Positions 51,755-60,320 of a DNA stretch of 64,000 bases are shown here, in pieces; the stretch's first letter is position 1, and the number at the start of each line of letters is the position of its first letter. Both the position numbers and the translations under genes were made by a program. Source of the DNA: Niastella sp. OAS944 (lineage in GTDB: Bacteria; Bacteroidota; Bacteroidia; Chitinophagales; Chitinophagaceae); the NCBI GenBank assembly GCA_024809215.1, contig JANUBW010000001.1:2584841-2648840 (forward strand), read 5' to 3'. The notes under the pieces were generated by a model. That model was not told the origin of the DNA, searched no databases, and worked only from the letters and a program-made list of their open reading frames with translations.

Positions 51755-52975
51755 ATGACAAACCGCATAAGAAAGATCATCAATGACCCCGTATATGGAT
51801 TTATCACCATCGATGATCCGCTCGTTTTTCAGGTTATTTCACATCCCTGGTACCAGCGTTTGCGACGTGTACATCAAATGGCCTTTGCTCATTTGGTATA
51901 TCCGGGCGCGGTGCATACCCGCCTTCATCACTCACTGGGCGCATATCATCTTATGTGCAGTGCGTTAACCGAACTGAAAAGTAAAGGAGTAGAAATTACT
52001 CCCGAAGAAGAAACGGCTGCTAAAATTGCGATTCTCTTACACGATATTGGTCACGGGCCTTTTTCACATGCCCTTGAAAATGTACTGATCAACCATACCC
52101 ATCACGAAACGATCAGTATTCTCATAATGCGTGTGCTTAACGAACAATTGAAGGGACAGCTGTCTAAAGCTATAGATATTTTTACCAATAATTATACCAA
52201 GCCCTTTCTTCACCAACTCATTAGCGGCCAGCTCGATGTTGACCGCATGGACTACCTTACCCGCGATAGTTTTTACACGGGTGTTTCAGAAGGCGTTATT
52301 GGGTACGACCGCATTTTAAAAATGCTTACCGTTAAAAACGGCGACCTGATGGTGGAAGAAAAAGGCATTTACAGCATTGAAAAATTTCTGGTGGCCAGGC
52401 GATTGATGTACTGGCAGGTGTATTTGCACAAGACCGTACTGGGCGCCGAAAAAACACTGGTAAAGATCATTCAACGTGCTCAGGAGTTAACGAGGCAGGG
52501 AAAGGACCTGCAGGCGGCCTCGCCCATTTTTGATTTCTTTTTAAAAAGCACCACCAGTACCGTGTTTATTGAGCAACATCTCGATAAATTTTGCCTGCTC
52601 GACGATTTTGACGTTTTGGCTACTATTAAAAACTGGATCTTTCATTCCGACACTGTATTGAGCACTTTATGCCGTTGCCTTATCGAGCGCCGTTTACTAA
52701 AAGTTAAATTGCAGGCCGAACCTTTCGATCAGGACTGGATTAAAACACAACGGAATAACATTTGCCATCATTTAAAGTTAAATGAGGTCGATTGTGAATA
52801 TTTAATGTTTGCCGGGGAAATAGAAAATACAACCTATAACCCCGCCGAAGAACGTATTAATATTTTGTTCAAGAACGGTACCGTCACTGATATATCAAAA
52901 GTTGATAATGCATTGATACATCAGGCATTAGCAAGCCCTGTGAAAAAATATTACATTTGTTATTACAACTGTTGA
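51755..52975 (+). CDS. HD-domain phosphohydrolase (SAMHD1/dNTPase-like)
   Basis: The 406-residue protein has the HD core: RLRRVHQMAFAHLVYPGA, HTRLHHSLGAYHL (first metal His), KIAILLHDIGHGPFSHALEN (the HD pair) and QLDVDRMDYLTRDSFYTGV. This pattern is that of dNTP triphosphohydrolases and related enzymes. The exact substrate is not clear. It is divergent from porX and precedes lpxD by 152 bp. Confidence 0.85.
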   Translation: MTNRIRKIINDPVYGFITIDDPLVFQVISHPWYQRLRRVHQMAFAHLVYPGAVHTRLHHSLGAYHLMCSALTELKSKGVEITPEEETAAKIAILLHDIGHGPFSHALENVLINHTHHETISILIMRVLNEQLKGQLSKAIDIFTNNYTKPFLHQLISGQLDVDRMDYLTRDSFYTGVSEGVIGYDRILKMLTVKNGDLMVEEKGIYSIEKFLVARRLMYWQVYLHKTVLGAEKTLVKIIQRAQELTRQGKDLQAASPIFDFFLKSTTSTVFIEQHLDKFCLLDDFDVLATIKNWIFHSDTVLSTLCRCLIERRLLKVKLQAEPFDQDWIKTQRNNICHHLKLNEVDCEYLMFAGEIENTTYNPAEERINILFKNGTVTDISKVDNALIHQALASPVKKYYICYYNC

Positions 52976-53127
52976 ACTGTTATATGAGTTAGCTGTTAAG
53001 ACCTTTGATCATAGCGCATAAAACATATTACACTTTTTTCAATATGCAGTAGCTTTGACAAACTTTATAATTTTGGCTTATATAAACCGTTTGATATAAT
53101 TGACATACTTGACCTAACGACTATTCT

Positions 53128-54180
53128 ATGCAATTTACCGCCGCACAAATAGCTATGATCATTAATGGCACAGTAGAAGGTAATCCCGAGGCTGCTGTGC
53201 ATTCCTTTGGAAAAATTGAAGAGGCACAGGCCGGTCAGCTTTCTTTTTTGGCCAATCCTAAATACGAAGAGTATCTGTATCGTACAAAAGCAACCCTGGT
53301 TATCATTAATGCCGCTCAGGAATTGAAAGAACCTGTTGAGGCTACCTTGATAAGGGTGCCCGACGCTTATTCAGCATTTGCAGCACTGCTTACAAAATAT
53401 CAGGAAATGGCTACCCAACAGTTAACGGGTATCCAGGAACCATCATACATAAGCAAATCGGCCAAACTGGGTCAACAAGTGTTTATTGGCGCCTTTGCTT
53501 ATCTAGGCGAAAACGTGGTACTGGGAAATAATGTAAAAATATTCCCAAATGTTTTCATAGGCGATAATGTAAAGATCAGCGATAATACCATTGTACACCC
53601 TGGGGTAAAAATTTACCACGGTTGTGTAATTGGTAAGAATGTAACCATTCATGCCGGCACTGTTGTAGGCAGCGATGGTTTTGGTTTTGCACCCCAGGCC
53701 GATGGCAGCTTTAAAAAGGTTCCGCAAATTGGTAATGTAGTTGTTGAAGACTTTGTAGAAATTGGCGCCAACGCCACCATCGACCGCGCTACTATTGGTT
53801 CTACCATAATTAAATCGGGCGCCAAGCTCGATAACCTCATACAGGTTGCCCATAATGTTGAAGTAGGGAACAATACAGTTATTGCTGCACAGGCGGGAGT
53901 AAGTGGTAGCACCAAGATAGGTAATAATGTAATGATCGGCGGACAAGCCGGCATTGTTGGTCATATTCAAATTGCCGACGGCAGCAAGATCAATGCACAA
54001 AGCGGCGTAAGTAAATCAATAAAAACACCAAACGCAGCTGTTACCGGCAGCCCTGCATTTGAATATACAAGCGCCCTTCGCAGCCAGGCTGTTAGCCGAA
54101 AACTGCCAGAGCTTGAGAAGAGAATTAAGGAACTGGAGCAGTTGGTAAAGCAGTTGCTGACTGAGAAAGTTTCGGAGTAA
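53128..54180 (+). CDS. lpxD: UDP-3-O-acylglucosamine N-acyltransferase LpxD
   Basis: LpxD adds the second acyl chain in lipid A synthesis. The 350-residue enzyme has an N-terminal uridine-binding domain (HSFGKIEEAQAGQLSFLANP), a long left-handed beta-helix of hexapeptides (VLGNNVKIFPNVFIGDNVKI, GKNVTIHAGTVVGSDGFGFA) and a C-terminal coiled coil (PELEKRIKELEQLVKQLL). The catalytic His is in VAHNVEVGNNTVI. It lies near lpxC-fabZ and lpxA, with one unrelated cytochrome gene in between. Confidence 0.93.
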   Translation: MQFTAAQIAMIINGTVEGNPEAAVHSFGKIEEAQAGQLSFLANPKYEEYLYRTKATLVIINAAQELKEPVEATLIRVPDAYSAFAALLTKYQEMATQQLTGIQEPSYISKSAKLGQQVFIGAFAYLGENVVLGNNVKIFPNVFIGDNVKISDNTIVHPGVKIYHGCVIGKNVTIHAGTVVGSDGFGFAPQADGSFKKVPQIGNVVVEDFVEIGANATIDRATIGSTIIKSGAKLDNLIQVAHNVEVGNNTVIAAQAGVSGSTKIGNNVMIGGQAGIVGHIQIADGSKINAQSGVSKSIKTPNAAVTGSPAFEYTSALRSQAVSRKLPELEKRIKELEQLVKQLLTEKVSE

Positions 54181-54182
54181 AA

Positions 54183-54320
54183 GTATCAGTAACCGGTTGC
54201 CGGTTACCAGTTACCGGTGTTTATATTCGAGACTGCCGACTTGGGTTGCTGCAAATAGTTCGAGGTTGTGAATTTCGGACCCGGTAACCGGAACTCTGGA
54301 AACCGGTAACAGCAACTTAG
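54183..54320. repeat. Degenerate short-word repeat island after lpxD
   Basis: TAACCGGTTGCCGGTTACC and CAGTTACCGG (54190-54215) recur in reverse-related form at 54281-54310 (CCCGGTAACCGGAAC, GAAACCGGTAACAG). In between is ATTCGAGACTGCCG (54226-54239), whose first ten bases match the murF island at 7122. Confidence 0.7.
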
Positions 54321-54363
54321 TATACAACAACTATTTTTCACATCTTACTGTTCAAATTATAAC

Positions 54364-54398
54364 AAAGGGTTGATGGTATTACACCACCAACCCTTTTT
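54364..54398. terminator. Bidirectional terminator between lpxD and the cytochrome c gene
   Basis: AAAGGGTTG (54364-54372) pairs with CAACCCTTT (54388-54396), with T5 at the end on the plus strand and an A-rich start for the minus strand. Confidence 0.8.
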
Positions 54399-54418
54399 GC
54401 GTAACCCAAATACCCCTT

Positions 54419-55363
54419 TTATTTACTACTACTGCTTGTTTTAGAAGGCGGCAAAGTTTTCAGGAAATTATATACTGCTTTAAGATCATTATCACTCATT
54501 CGCTTAAACGAATTCCAGGGCATATGCGAGTAAGAAATAAGCTTACCCATACGAATACGTTTTATGAAATCCTGTTCACTCCAGCCATACATGCGGCTGC
54601 CCGGTGTGTTGGGATTAATATTTGGTGAGGTTAATACAGGAATGCCTGGCTCTTCAAACTTTAACCCGCCGGCAAACGGTTCACCAATGGCAGCCCCCGT
54701 CATCATATCGCGATTGGTATGGCACCCAACGCAATTGGCTACACTACAGGCAATGTATTTTCCATAAGAAGCGGTAGTATCTCTTTTTACCTTTTTAGGT
54801 ACTTCTTCACTGGGCCCAACAGGCTTTATCAAAAATGCATTTATTACCCGGCCAAGCATGGTCACCGTATGTTCAGGTACTTCGTTATGCACAGGTTTAG
54901 TGCTGCGTAAAAATGAAATAACTGCCGTAAGATCTTCATCGGTCATATTATGAAAAGGCATAAAATCGAGGGCTGCCGTACCATTGGGTCTAACACCATA
55001 TCGCAATGTGCGGGCAATTTCGCCATCAGTATACCTTCCAATGCCGGTAGTTTTATCGGACGTTAAATTGCGGGTATAAAAATTACCCAGCGGAAGGGCA
55101 AATACAAAACCACCACTTAATGCCGGCTCTTGTCCCAGTTTAAACACCGAATCGGCATTGCCATTATAATGGCAATCGGCGCAATGCGCAGGGCCAAAGG
55201 CAATTTCTTTACCGCGGGCTATTACCGCACTATCGGTCGATGCTTTTATATTGGGGTAAGGGGCTTCGAAAGTCAGGTTCTGACGCACCGCTACCAGCAG
55301 AACTAAAACCAGGATCACCGTTAACAGGGTGATGCCGGTCCATTTTAAGATCTTACGTATCAT
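54419..55363 (-). CDS. Diheme cytochrome c family protein
   Basis: The 314-residue protein starts with a membrane anchor (WTGITLLTVILVLVLLVAVR) and has two heme c sites, AHCADCHYNG (near 60) and ANCVGCHTNRDMMTG (near 210). Each is followed by RMGKLISYSHMPW-like and PFHNMTDEDLTAVISFLRS segments with distal Met or His. It is periplasmic. Such diheme proteins often serve oxidase or dehydrogenase chains. The partner is not adjacent. Confidence 0.87.
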   Translation of the reverse strand: MIRKILKWTGITLLTVILVLVLLVAVRQNLTFEAPYPNIKASTDSAVIARGKEIAFGPAHCADCHYNGNADSVFKLGQEPALSGGFVFALPLGNFYTRNLTSDKTTGIGRYTDGEIARTLRYGVRPNGTAALDFMPFHNMTDEDLTAVISFLRSTKPVHNEVPEHTVTMLGRVINAFLIKPVGPSEEVPKKVKRDTTASYGKYIACSVANCVGCHTNRDMMTGAAIGEPFAGGLKFEEPGIPVLTSPNINPNTPGSRMYGWSEQDFIKRIRMGKLISYSHMPWNSFKRMSDNDLKAVYNFLKTLPPSKTSSSSK

Positions 55364-55529
55364 GTTATTTGTTTTTCAGGCTGGGCACAAAACTAAATGG
55401 CACCGGGGAGTATGAATAACGAAGCTGATATGAACTGAGAAAACCCTTATATGAGTTGAATAAATACACTTATTCTACGTTTATACTAAACGCTGGTAAA
55501 TCAGCGCCTTTTCGTCTTAACGGAATCCC

Positions 55530-55537
55530 TATCTTTG
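55530..55537 (+). promoter_or_regulatory. Putative -7 box of lpxC-fabZ
   Basis: TATCTTTG fits TAnnTTTG exactly, 25 bp upstream of ATG 55562. The -33 region is T-rich (CTTTTC) but lacks TTG. Confidence 0.4.
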
Positions 55538-55561
55538 CGCATTCTTTTATAAAAACCAGGA

Positions 55562-56965
55562 ATGAATAACAATTTTAATCCCGATAAACAACATACCCTG
55601 CAGTCGGCTGTAAGTATCTCCGGTACCGGTTTACATACAGGAATTAATGTGGATATGACGCTGAAACCTGCCAACCCTGGTTTTGGTTTTCAGTTTCAAC
55701 GCATTGACCTGCCCGGACAACCTGTGATAAAGGCTGATTGCGATTTGGTTACCGATACTTCCCGTGGTACAACCCTGCAGGAAGGCGAAACCAGGGTGTC
55801 TACAGTTGAGCACATACTGGCGGCACTGGTAGGTATGGGCGTGGATAATTGCCTTATTGAGCTGAACGGTCCTGAAATTCCAATCGCCGATGGTAGCTCT
55901 GCGCCTTTTGTTGAGATCATTGAAGAAGCCGGTGTGCTTGAGCAGGATGCTGCCAAGATCTGGTACAGCATTGATACCAACATTACCCTGTACGATGAGC
56001 AGAAAAGGGTTGAAATGACGGCGCTCCCTGCTACTGATTATAAAATAACTACGCTTATTGATTTTAATAGTCCGGTATTGGGCACCCAGCACGCAGGTTT
56101 GAAAACCATGCGTGATTTTAAGGAAGAAATTGCCCCCTGCCGTACCTTCTGCTTTTTGCACGAGCTGGAAATGTTGTTACAGCACAACCTCATAAAAGGT
56201 GGCGACATCAACAACGCCATTGTGGTGGTTGACAAACCTGTTACTGAGCAGGAAATGGAACGCCTGGCCAAGGTGTTTGGCCGCAAAAAGATTGAAGTAA
56301 AAAATGAAGGGTACCTCAATAACCTGGAATTACGTTTTCCAAATGAACCGGCCCGGCATAAAACGCTGGATATAGTTGGTGATCTGGCGCTGATCGGTTA
56401 TCCTATCAAGGCCCATATCATTGCTAACCGTCCCGGTCATAGCACAAACGTTGATTTTGCGCGTAAGATCAAGCAGTATATTAAAAAGAACAAACATGTA
56501 AAGGATGTTCCGGTGTATGATCCTAATTTACCACCGGTATATTCACTGCAGAAGATCGAAAAAACACTGCCGCACCGTTATCCGTTCTTATTAGTTGATA
56601 AGATCATTGAACTAAGTGATAAACATATTGTTGGAATCAAGAACGTTACCTACAACGAACAGTTCTTTCAGGGTCATTTTCCCGGCAACCCGGTAATGCC
56701 TGGTGTATTGCAGGTTGAGGCGCTGGCACAAACCGGCGGTATCCTTTGTATCAACGCCATGCCGCCCGGAGAGTACGATACTTACTTTTTGAAGATCGAT
56801 AATTGTAAATTCAAGCAAAAAGTTGTTCCCGGAGATACTATGATCCTTAAAATGGAGTTAATGGCTCCTATACGGCGCGGTATTTGCGAAATGCGGGGAA
56901 CGGTGTATGTAGGCAATAAAATTTGCACAGAGGCCGACCTGATGGCACAGCTGGTAAAAAGGTAA
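55562..56965 (+). CDS. lpxC: Bifunctional LpxC / FabZ
   Basis: The 467-residue fusion joins UDP-3-O-acyl-GlcNAc deacetylase (residues 1-305) and beta-hydroxyacyl-ACP dehydratase (about 320-467). LpxC marks are SGTGLHTGINVDMTLKPA, TVEHILAALVGMGVDNCL (zinc His), IPIADGSSAPFVEII and ARHKTLDIVGDLALIGYPI (second zinc His). FabZ marks are LPHRYPFLLVDKIIE and GHFPGNPVMPGVLQVEALAQ with the catalytic His and Glu. The fusion commits lipid A synthesis and fatty acid elongation on one chain and is typical of Bacteroidota. lpxA follows. Confidence 0.96.
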   Translation: MNNNFNPDKQHTLQSAVSISGTGLHTGINVDMTLKPANPGFGFQFQRIDLPGQPVIKADCDLVTDTSRGTTLQEGETRVSTVEHILAALVGMGVDNCLIELNGPEIPIADGSSAPFVEIIEEAGVLEQDAAKIWYSIDTNITLYDEQKRVEMTALPATDYKITTLIDFNSPVLGTQHAGLKTMRDFKEEIAPCRTFCFLHELEMLLQHNLIKGGDINNAIVVVDKPVTEQEMERLAKVFGRKKIEVKNEGYLNNLELRFPNEPARHKTLDIVGDLALIGYPIKAHIIANRPGHSTNVDFARKIKQYIKKNKHVKDVPVYDPNLPPVYSLQKIEKTLPHRYPFLLVDKIIELSDKHIVGIKNVTYNEQFFQGHFPGNPVMPGVLQVEALAQTGGILCINAMPPGEYDTYFLKIDNCKFKQKVVPGDTMILKMELMAPIRRGICEMRGTVYVGNKICTEADLMAQLVKR

Positions 56966-57192
56966 ACAGCTGGTTCTTACCCCCGAAACGGGTAGTGAAC
57001 AATAAAATATATCAGGCCATAGGGGTATAATGATTTAGTTTTGTCTATTTTAGCAGATTAATTAATATCAAACGTCAATCCATCCATAAACAGAATTTAG
57101 GTGATGATCGCCAGCAAAATCCCACCGGGGATGGGATGTCTGTTACGCCTATGAATGAATATCCAGGTTCAACCCTTAAGAATGTTAACAAA

Positions 57193-57999
57193 ATGATCCA
57201 TCCGCATACATATATACATCCTAACGCCAAGATTGCCACCAATGTAAAGATTGATCCCTTTACGGTAATTCACCAAAACGTTGAAATTGGTGAAGGAACC
57301 TGGGTAGGAAGTAACGTAACTATTATGGAAGGCGCCCGCATCGGTAAAAACTGCCGAATTTTCCCGGGAGCCGTTATTTCTGCCATGCCGCAAGACCTCA
57401 AATTTGAAGGCGAAGACACACTTACCGAAATTGGTGATAATACCACCATTCGTGAGTTTGTTACCATTCACCGGGGTACCAAGGACAGGTGGAAGACCAA
57501 GGTTGGAAAAAACTGTATGATCATGGCTTACAGCCACGTTGCCCATGACTGTATCATTGGTGATTATGTGGTGTTGAGCAATAACTCACAGTTGGCGGGT
57601 CACGTAATTGTGGGCGATTGGGCCATTTTAGGTGGCATGTGTGCCGTTCACCAGTTCACTAAGGTTGGTCAGCACGCATTTATTAGCGGTGGATCGTTAG
57701 TAGGTAAAGATATTCCCCCATATATGAAAGCCGGCCGTCAGCCATTGAGCTATGCCGGTGTGAATTCAGTTGGCTTAAAACGTCGCGGGTTTACGGTAGA
57801 TAAGATCAATCACATTCTTGATATTTACCGGGTTATTTATAATAAAGGTTTCAATACCAGCCAGGCGCTTGAATACCTGGAAGAAGAGTTCCCTGCAACC
57901 GATGAGCGCGATGAAATTGTAACCTTTATTCGCGAAAGCGGCCGTGGTATCATTAAACGCTATTCAAAAGGTAGTGTGGATGAAGATATCGCTGACTAA
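57193..57999 (+). CDS. lpxA: UDP-N-acetylglucosamine acyltransferase LpxA
   Basis: LpxA transfers the first acyl chain to UDP-GlcNAc. The 268-residue protein has the left-handed beta-helix (KIATNVKIDPFTVIHQNVEI, VVLSNNSQLAGHVIVGDW, GGMCAVHQFTKVGQHAFISG), the motif TIREFVTIHRGT, MAYSHVAHDCIIGD with the catalytic His, and the C-terminal helices (LDIYRVIYNKGFNTSQALEY). ATG 57193 (MIHPHTYIHP) fits the family start better than ATG 57136. The 3' end overlaps the ABC ATPase gene by 20 bp. Confidence 0.94.
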   Translation: MIHPHTYIHPNAKIATNVKIDPFTVIHQNVEIGEGTWVGSNVTIMEGARIGKNCRIFPGAVISAMPQDLKFEGEDTLTEIGDNTTIREFVTIHRGTKDRWKTKVGKNCMIMAYSHVAHDCIIGDYVVLSNNSQLAGHVIVGDWAILGGMCAVHQFTKVGQHAFISGGSLVGKDIPPYMKAGRQPLSYAGVNSVGLKRRGFTVDKINHILDIYRVIYNKGFNTSQALEYLEEEFPATDERDEIVTFIRESGRGIIKRYSKGSVDEDIAD

Positions 58000-58636
58000 T
58001 GCCGGCAAACGCTTTAACCGCGACTGGATATTCCGAAATTTCACTCAGGAGTTTACTTCAGGCATAGCATATGCCATTACCGGTCCTAATGGGTCGGGTA
58101 AATCTACTTTGCTACAAGTGATTGGCGGCGCCATGATGATGAGTGAAGGAAGTGCCAAATACACAATAGGCAATGGGCAACAGGCAATAGACAAGGAAAT
58201 ACACGTTGACAAGGCATTTCAACTTATTTCTATTGCAGCGCCTTACCTGGAACTTATTGAAGAAATGACCGTGCAGGAGTTTCTGCAGTTTCATAGCCAG
58301 TTCAAACCATTTTTACCCGGCTTTCAAATTAAAGACATCATTGCCGAAATTGGCTTACAGGCAGCAACCCATAAACAGATCAGGTTTTACTCAAGTGGAA
58401 TGAAACAACGGGTAAAGCTGGCGCAGGCTATATTCAGCAATGTGCGCTGTATTTTACTCGATGAGCCCTGTACCAACCTCGATGCAGCAGGATTTGCCCT
58501 CTATCACCAACTCATTAATAAATATTGTAATAACCGGCTTATTATTGTAAGCTCAAATGATGAGCAGGAGTACTCTTTTTGTACTGAGAAGATCAGTATT
58601 CTGGATTATAAGAAAGTCGGCAATCGGCAATCGTGA
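57980..58636 (+). CDS. ABC transporter ATP-binding protein with island-derived segments
   Basis: The 218-residue ATPase has Walker A ITGPNGSGKSTLLQVIGG, the signature YSSGMKQRVKLAQAIFS, Walker B CILLDEPCTNLDAAG and the switch His-loop region IIVSSNDEQEYSF, where the usual His seems replaced by Asn. The permease gene is not seen here. The residues TIGNGQQAIDKE (near 64) are coded by a CAATAGGCAATGGGCAACAG word set, and the last residues GNRQS by a CGGCAATCG set, so both look inserted from the island vocabulary. The start ATG 57980 lies inside lpxA, so translation is probably coupled. Confidence 0.82.
   Translation: MKISLTNAGKRFNRDWIFRNFTQEFTSGIAYAITGPNGSGKSTLLQVIGGAMMMSEGSAKYTIGNGQQAIDKEIHVDKAFQLISIAAPYLELIEEMTVQEFLQFHSQFKPFLPGFQIKDIIAEIGLQAATHKQIRFYSSGMKQRVKLAQAIFSNVRCILLDEPCTNLDAAGFALYHQLINKYCNNRLIIVSSNDEQEYSFCTEKISILDYKKVGNRQS
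58163..58196. repeat. Short-word repeat inside the ABC ATPase coding sequence
   Basis: CAATAGGCAATGGGCAACAG followed by GCAATAGACAAGG gives four degenerate copies of GGCAATNG at a period of 7-8 bp. It resembles the CGGCAATCG words at the 3' end of the same gene (58619-58647). Confidence 0.6.
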
Positions 58637-58830
58637 ATCGGCAATGGTGGCCGAAACTTATGGCCTCGCTCATCGTGAAACGGCAAACGTGAAACGTGAA
58701 ATAATACAGGCAAATGCCCGCGAAGCTCGCAAACTTGTTAACTCGTTAACTTGTCAACTTCTTACTTCCTACCTCCTACTTCATTCTCTTAATTCTTATT
58801 GCCTTCCCTTATCAACTTGATCAACAATAT
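58613..58830. repeat. Degenerate short-word repeat island at the 3' end of the ABC ATPase gene
   Basis: CGGCAATCGGCAATCGTG and AATCGGCAATGG (58619-58647), CGTGAAACGGCAAACGTG and AAACGTGAAA (58674-58700), CTTGTTAACTCGTTAACTTG with TCAACTTC (58734-58761), then CTTACTTCCTACCTCCTACT (58763-58782). The stop TGA of the ATPase lies in the first word. Confidence 0.7.
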
Positions 58831-58841
58831 CAACTTTTCAG

Positions 58842-60104
58842 CTATCTCTTCTGAATGTAAACGTGGCTACCAATTCCAAAATGCGCCTTGTCTTTAGGAT
58901 AGAAATAAAATGCCCGGCGCATAGTTGTGCCATTATTGAACCGCAGCTCTATAGAATAGCCATTTAATGTATACGACCCGGCCTCATCCTTTTTTGAATA
59001 GGCCGAAGTAGCAATATTATAATCAGTATAGTTAGTGCCCACACCTACACCAGTAAGCGCAAAACGGCCCAATGTATTAAAAAGAATATTCTTCGAAGAA
59101 ACCGTCATTACATTACCGCCCATAGCGCCATTACCTGCTCCTATCATACTGGTAAAGGCGCCTTCAATTTTCTCATTGCCGGCAGCAGGGCGTGCCCAGA
59201 ACCAGTTCTTTTCCCATTTCTCCGATTTATTCCGTCCGGGCCAGTTTACCGAAATGGAACCGCCGCTTATCTTCCAGGTACCCCATTTCTTTGGCTCCCG
59301 TTGCTTTGATAAAGCCACATTAAACTCATACGGACTAACCACCGGGTTGCTGTATATGGTACCGTCGTTGAGTAAAAGATAGGGCATATATTCACTAATA
59401 ACGTTTCCCCCTACCCCATAGCTGTGTTCCAGGTTTATAACTACTCCTTTTATTTCGGTAGCCTTTAAGCCTTTTACAGGTGTGGAAACATTATCATTGC
59501 TTACAATAGCGTTACGGGGGGCAGGAACTCTTTCAATTACCGTGGGTGGAGTAGTGGCTGTTGCGGGCGGATTGCTTTTTGCTACATCACTAAGGCCGTT
59601 TGTTTCAAATGCGCCATCCTGTTTGGCCAGCTTTCCAAAGTGCATAGCCGCCGTTTTCATGCAATTGGTATAGTAGGTAATATCGGGCGAGCTGAACAGC
59701 TTTGCCAGCCGGTATTGCTGGCTATTGGTGCGGTAGGCCATATAGGCAACATACCATACTTTGCCATTCCTGTCGTTCACCTTACCCGAATAAGACGACA
59801 GCGTGCTGTAGCTGATATTATTTTTTTCTTTGTGTTTGGGAAGAGAGAAGCCTGAGCCACGAAGATTTTTATCGATAGTACCCGTGAACCATTCATCAAA
59901 GGTTTTTCCTTCGCTTTTTTCAAGCGGCATTATCTCATAGGAGAATTCCTTATTCTCATCGCTAAAAACGGCAGTTGGTTTGAATATAAAGCGTCCTCTG
60001 TTTTCTTCCATTTTCCAACCCAGCATAGGCTGAACAGATTGTGCCAGAACCGTGGGAATACCCAAACCCATGAACAGGACTATAACCAGGAGCGCATTTT
60101 TCAT
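58842..60104 (-). CDS. Secreted protein of unknown function, paralogue A
   Basis: The 420-residue protein has a signal peptide (MKNALLVIVLFMGLGIPTVLAQ). It shares with its neighbour the blocks FKPTAVFSDENKEFSYEIMP, FDEWF, YYTNCMKTAAMHFGKLAK, LLNDGTIYSNPVVSPYEFNV, REPKKWGTWKISGG and the C-terminal RRAFYFYPKDKAHFGIGSHV. I do not recognise the family. The two genes are a tandem duplication, diverged to about 40 percent by eye. No domain with known catalysis is visible. It may be a periplasmic or surface protein. Confidence 0.7.
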   Translation of the reverse strand: MKNALLVIVLFMGLGIPTVLAQSVQPMLGWKMEENRGRFIFKPTAVFSDENKEFSYEIMPLEKSEGKTFDEWFTGTIDKNLRGSGFSLPKHKEKNNISYSTLSSYSGKVNDRNGKVWYVAYMAYRTNSQQYRLAKLFSSPDITYYTNCMKTAAMHFGKLAKQDGAFETNGLSDVAKSNPPATATTPPTVIERVPAPRNAIVSNDNVSTPVKGLKATEIKGVVINLEHSYGVGGNVISEYMPYLLLNDGTIYSNPVVSPYEFNVALSKQREPKKWGTWKISGGSISVNWPGRNKSEKWEKNWFWARPAAGNEKIEGAFTSMIGAGNGAMGGNVMTVSSKNILFNTLGRFALTGVGVGTNYTDYNIATSAYSKKDEAGSYTLNGYSIELRFNNGTTMRRAFYFYPKDKAHFGIGSHVYIQKR

Positions 60105-60242
60105 AGTAGGCTATTTACAGGCTTTGGTCAATTTTCGGGCCACAGAAAAGAAAGACGGTTCACGCGGCCTAAAACTTTCTCACATGTTTACAACTTTTCT
60201 GTAGAAAAGATTTAAACATGTGTATACCCCTGTAAATAATTA

Positions 60243-60274
60243 ACCTACCAGGTATACTTGATAACCTGGTAGGT
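60243..60274. terminator. Inverted repeat between the paralogues
   Basis: ACCTACCAGGT (60243-60253) and ACCTGGTAGGT (60264-60274) form a perfect 11-bp stem with a 10-base loop, between the two paralogous genes. It may be a terminator or operator for the gene at 58842. Confidence 0.55.
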
Positions 60275-60292
60275 CAAACGTTCTTGAAACTT

Positions 60293-60312
60293 TTCCCCGC
60301 TGTGCTGGGGAA
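60293..60312 (-). terminator. Hairpin just after paralogue B
   Basis: TTCCCC and GGGGAA (60293-60298, 60307-60312) lie 8 bp after the stop of the gene at 60321, with AAGTTT following on the minus strand. Together with the repeat at 60243 it ends this transcript. Confidence 0.55.
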
Positions 60313-60320
60313 GAAATATG

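Noticed and set aside
53503..54000. 165-codon minus-strand frame inside lpxD
   Set aside because: It mirrors the hexapeptide repeat of lpxD on the opposite strand, a common artefact of periodic coding sequence.
57136..57192. Alternative lpxA start at ATG 57136
   Set aside because: It would add 19 residues (SVTPMNEYPGS...) not typical of LpxA, whose family starts shortly before IHPHTYIHP.
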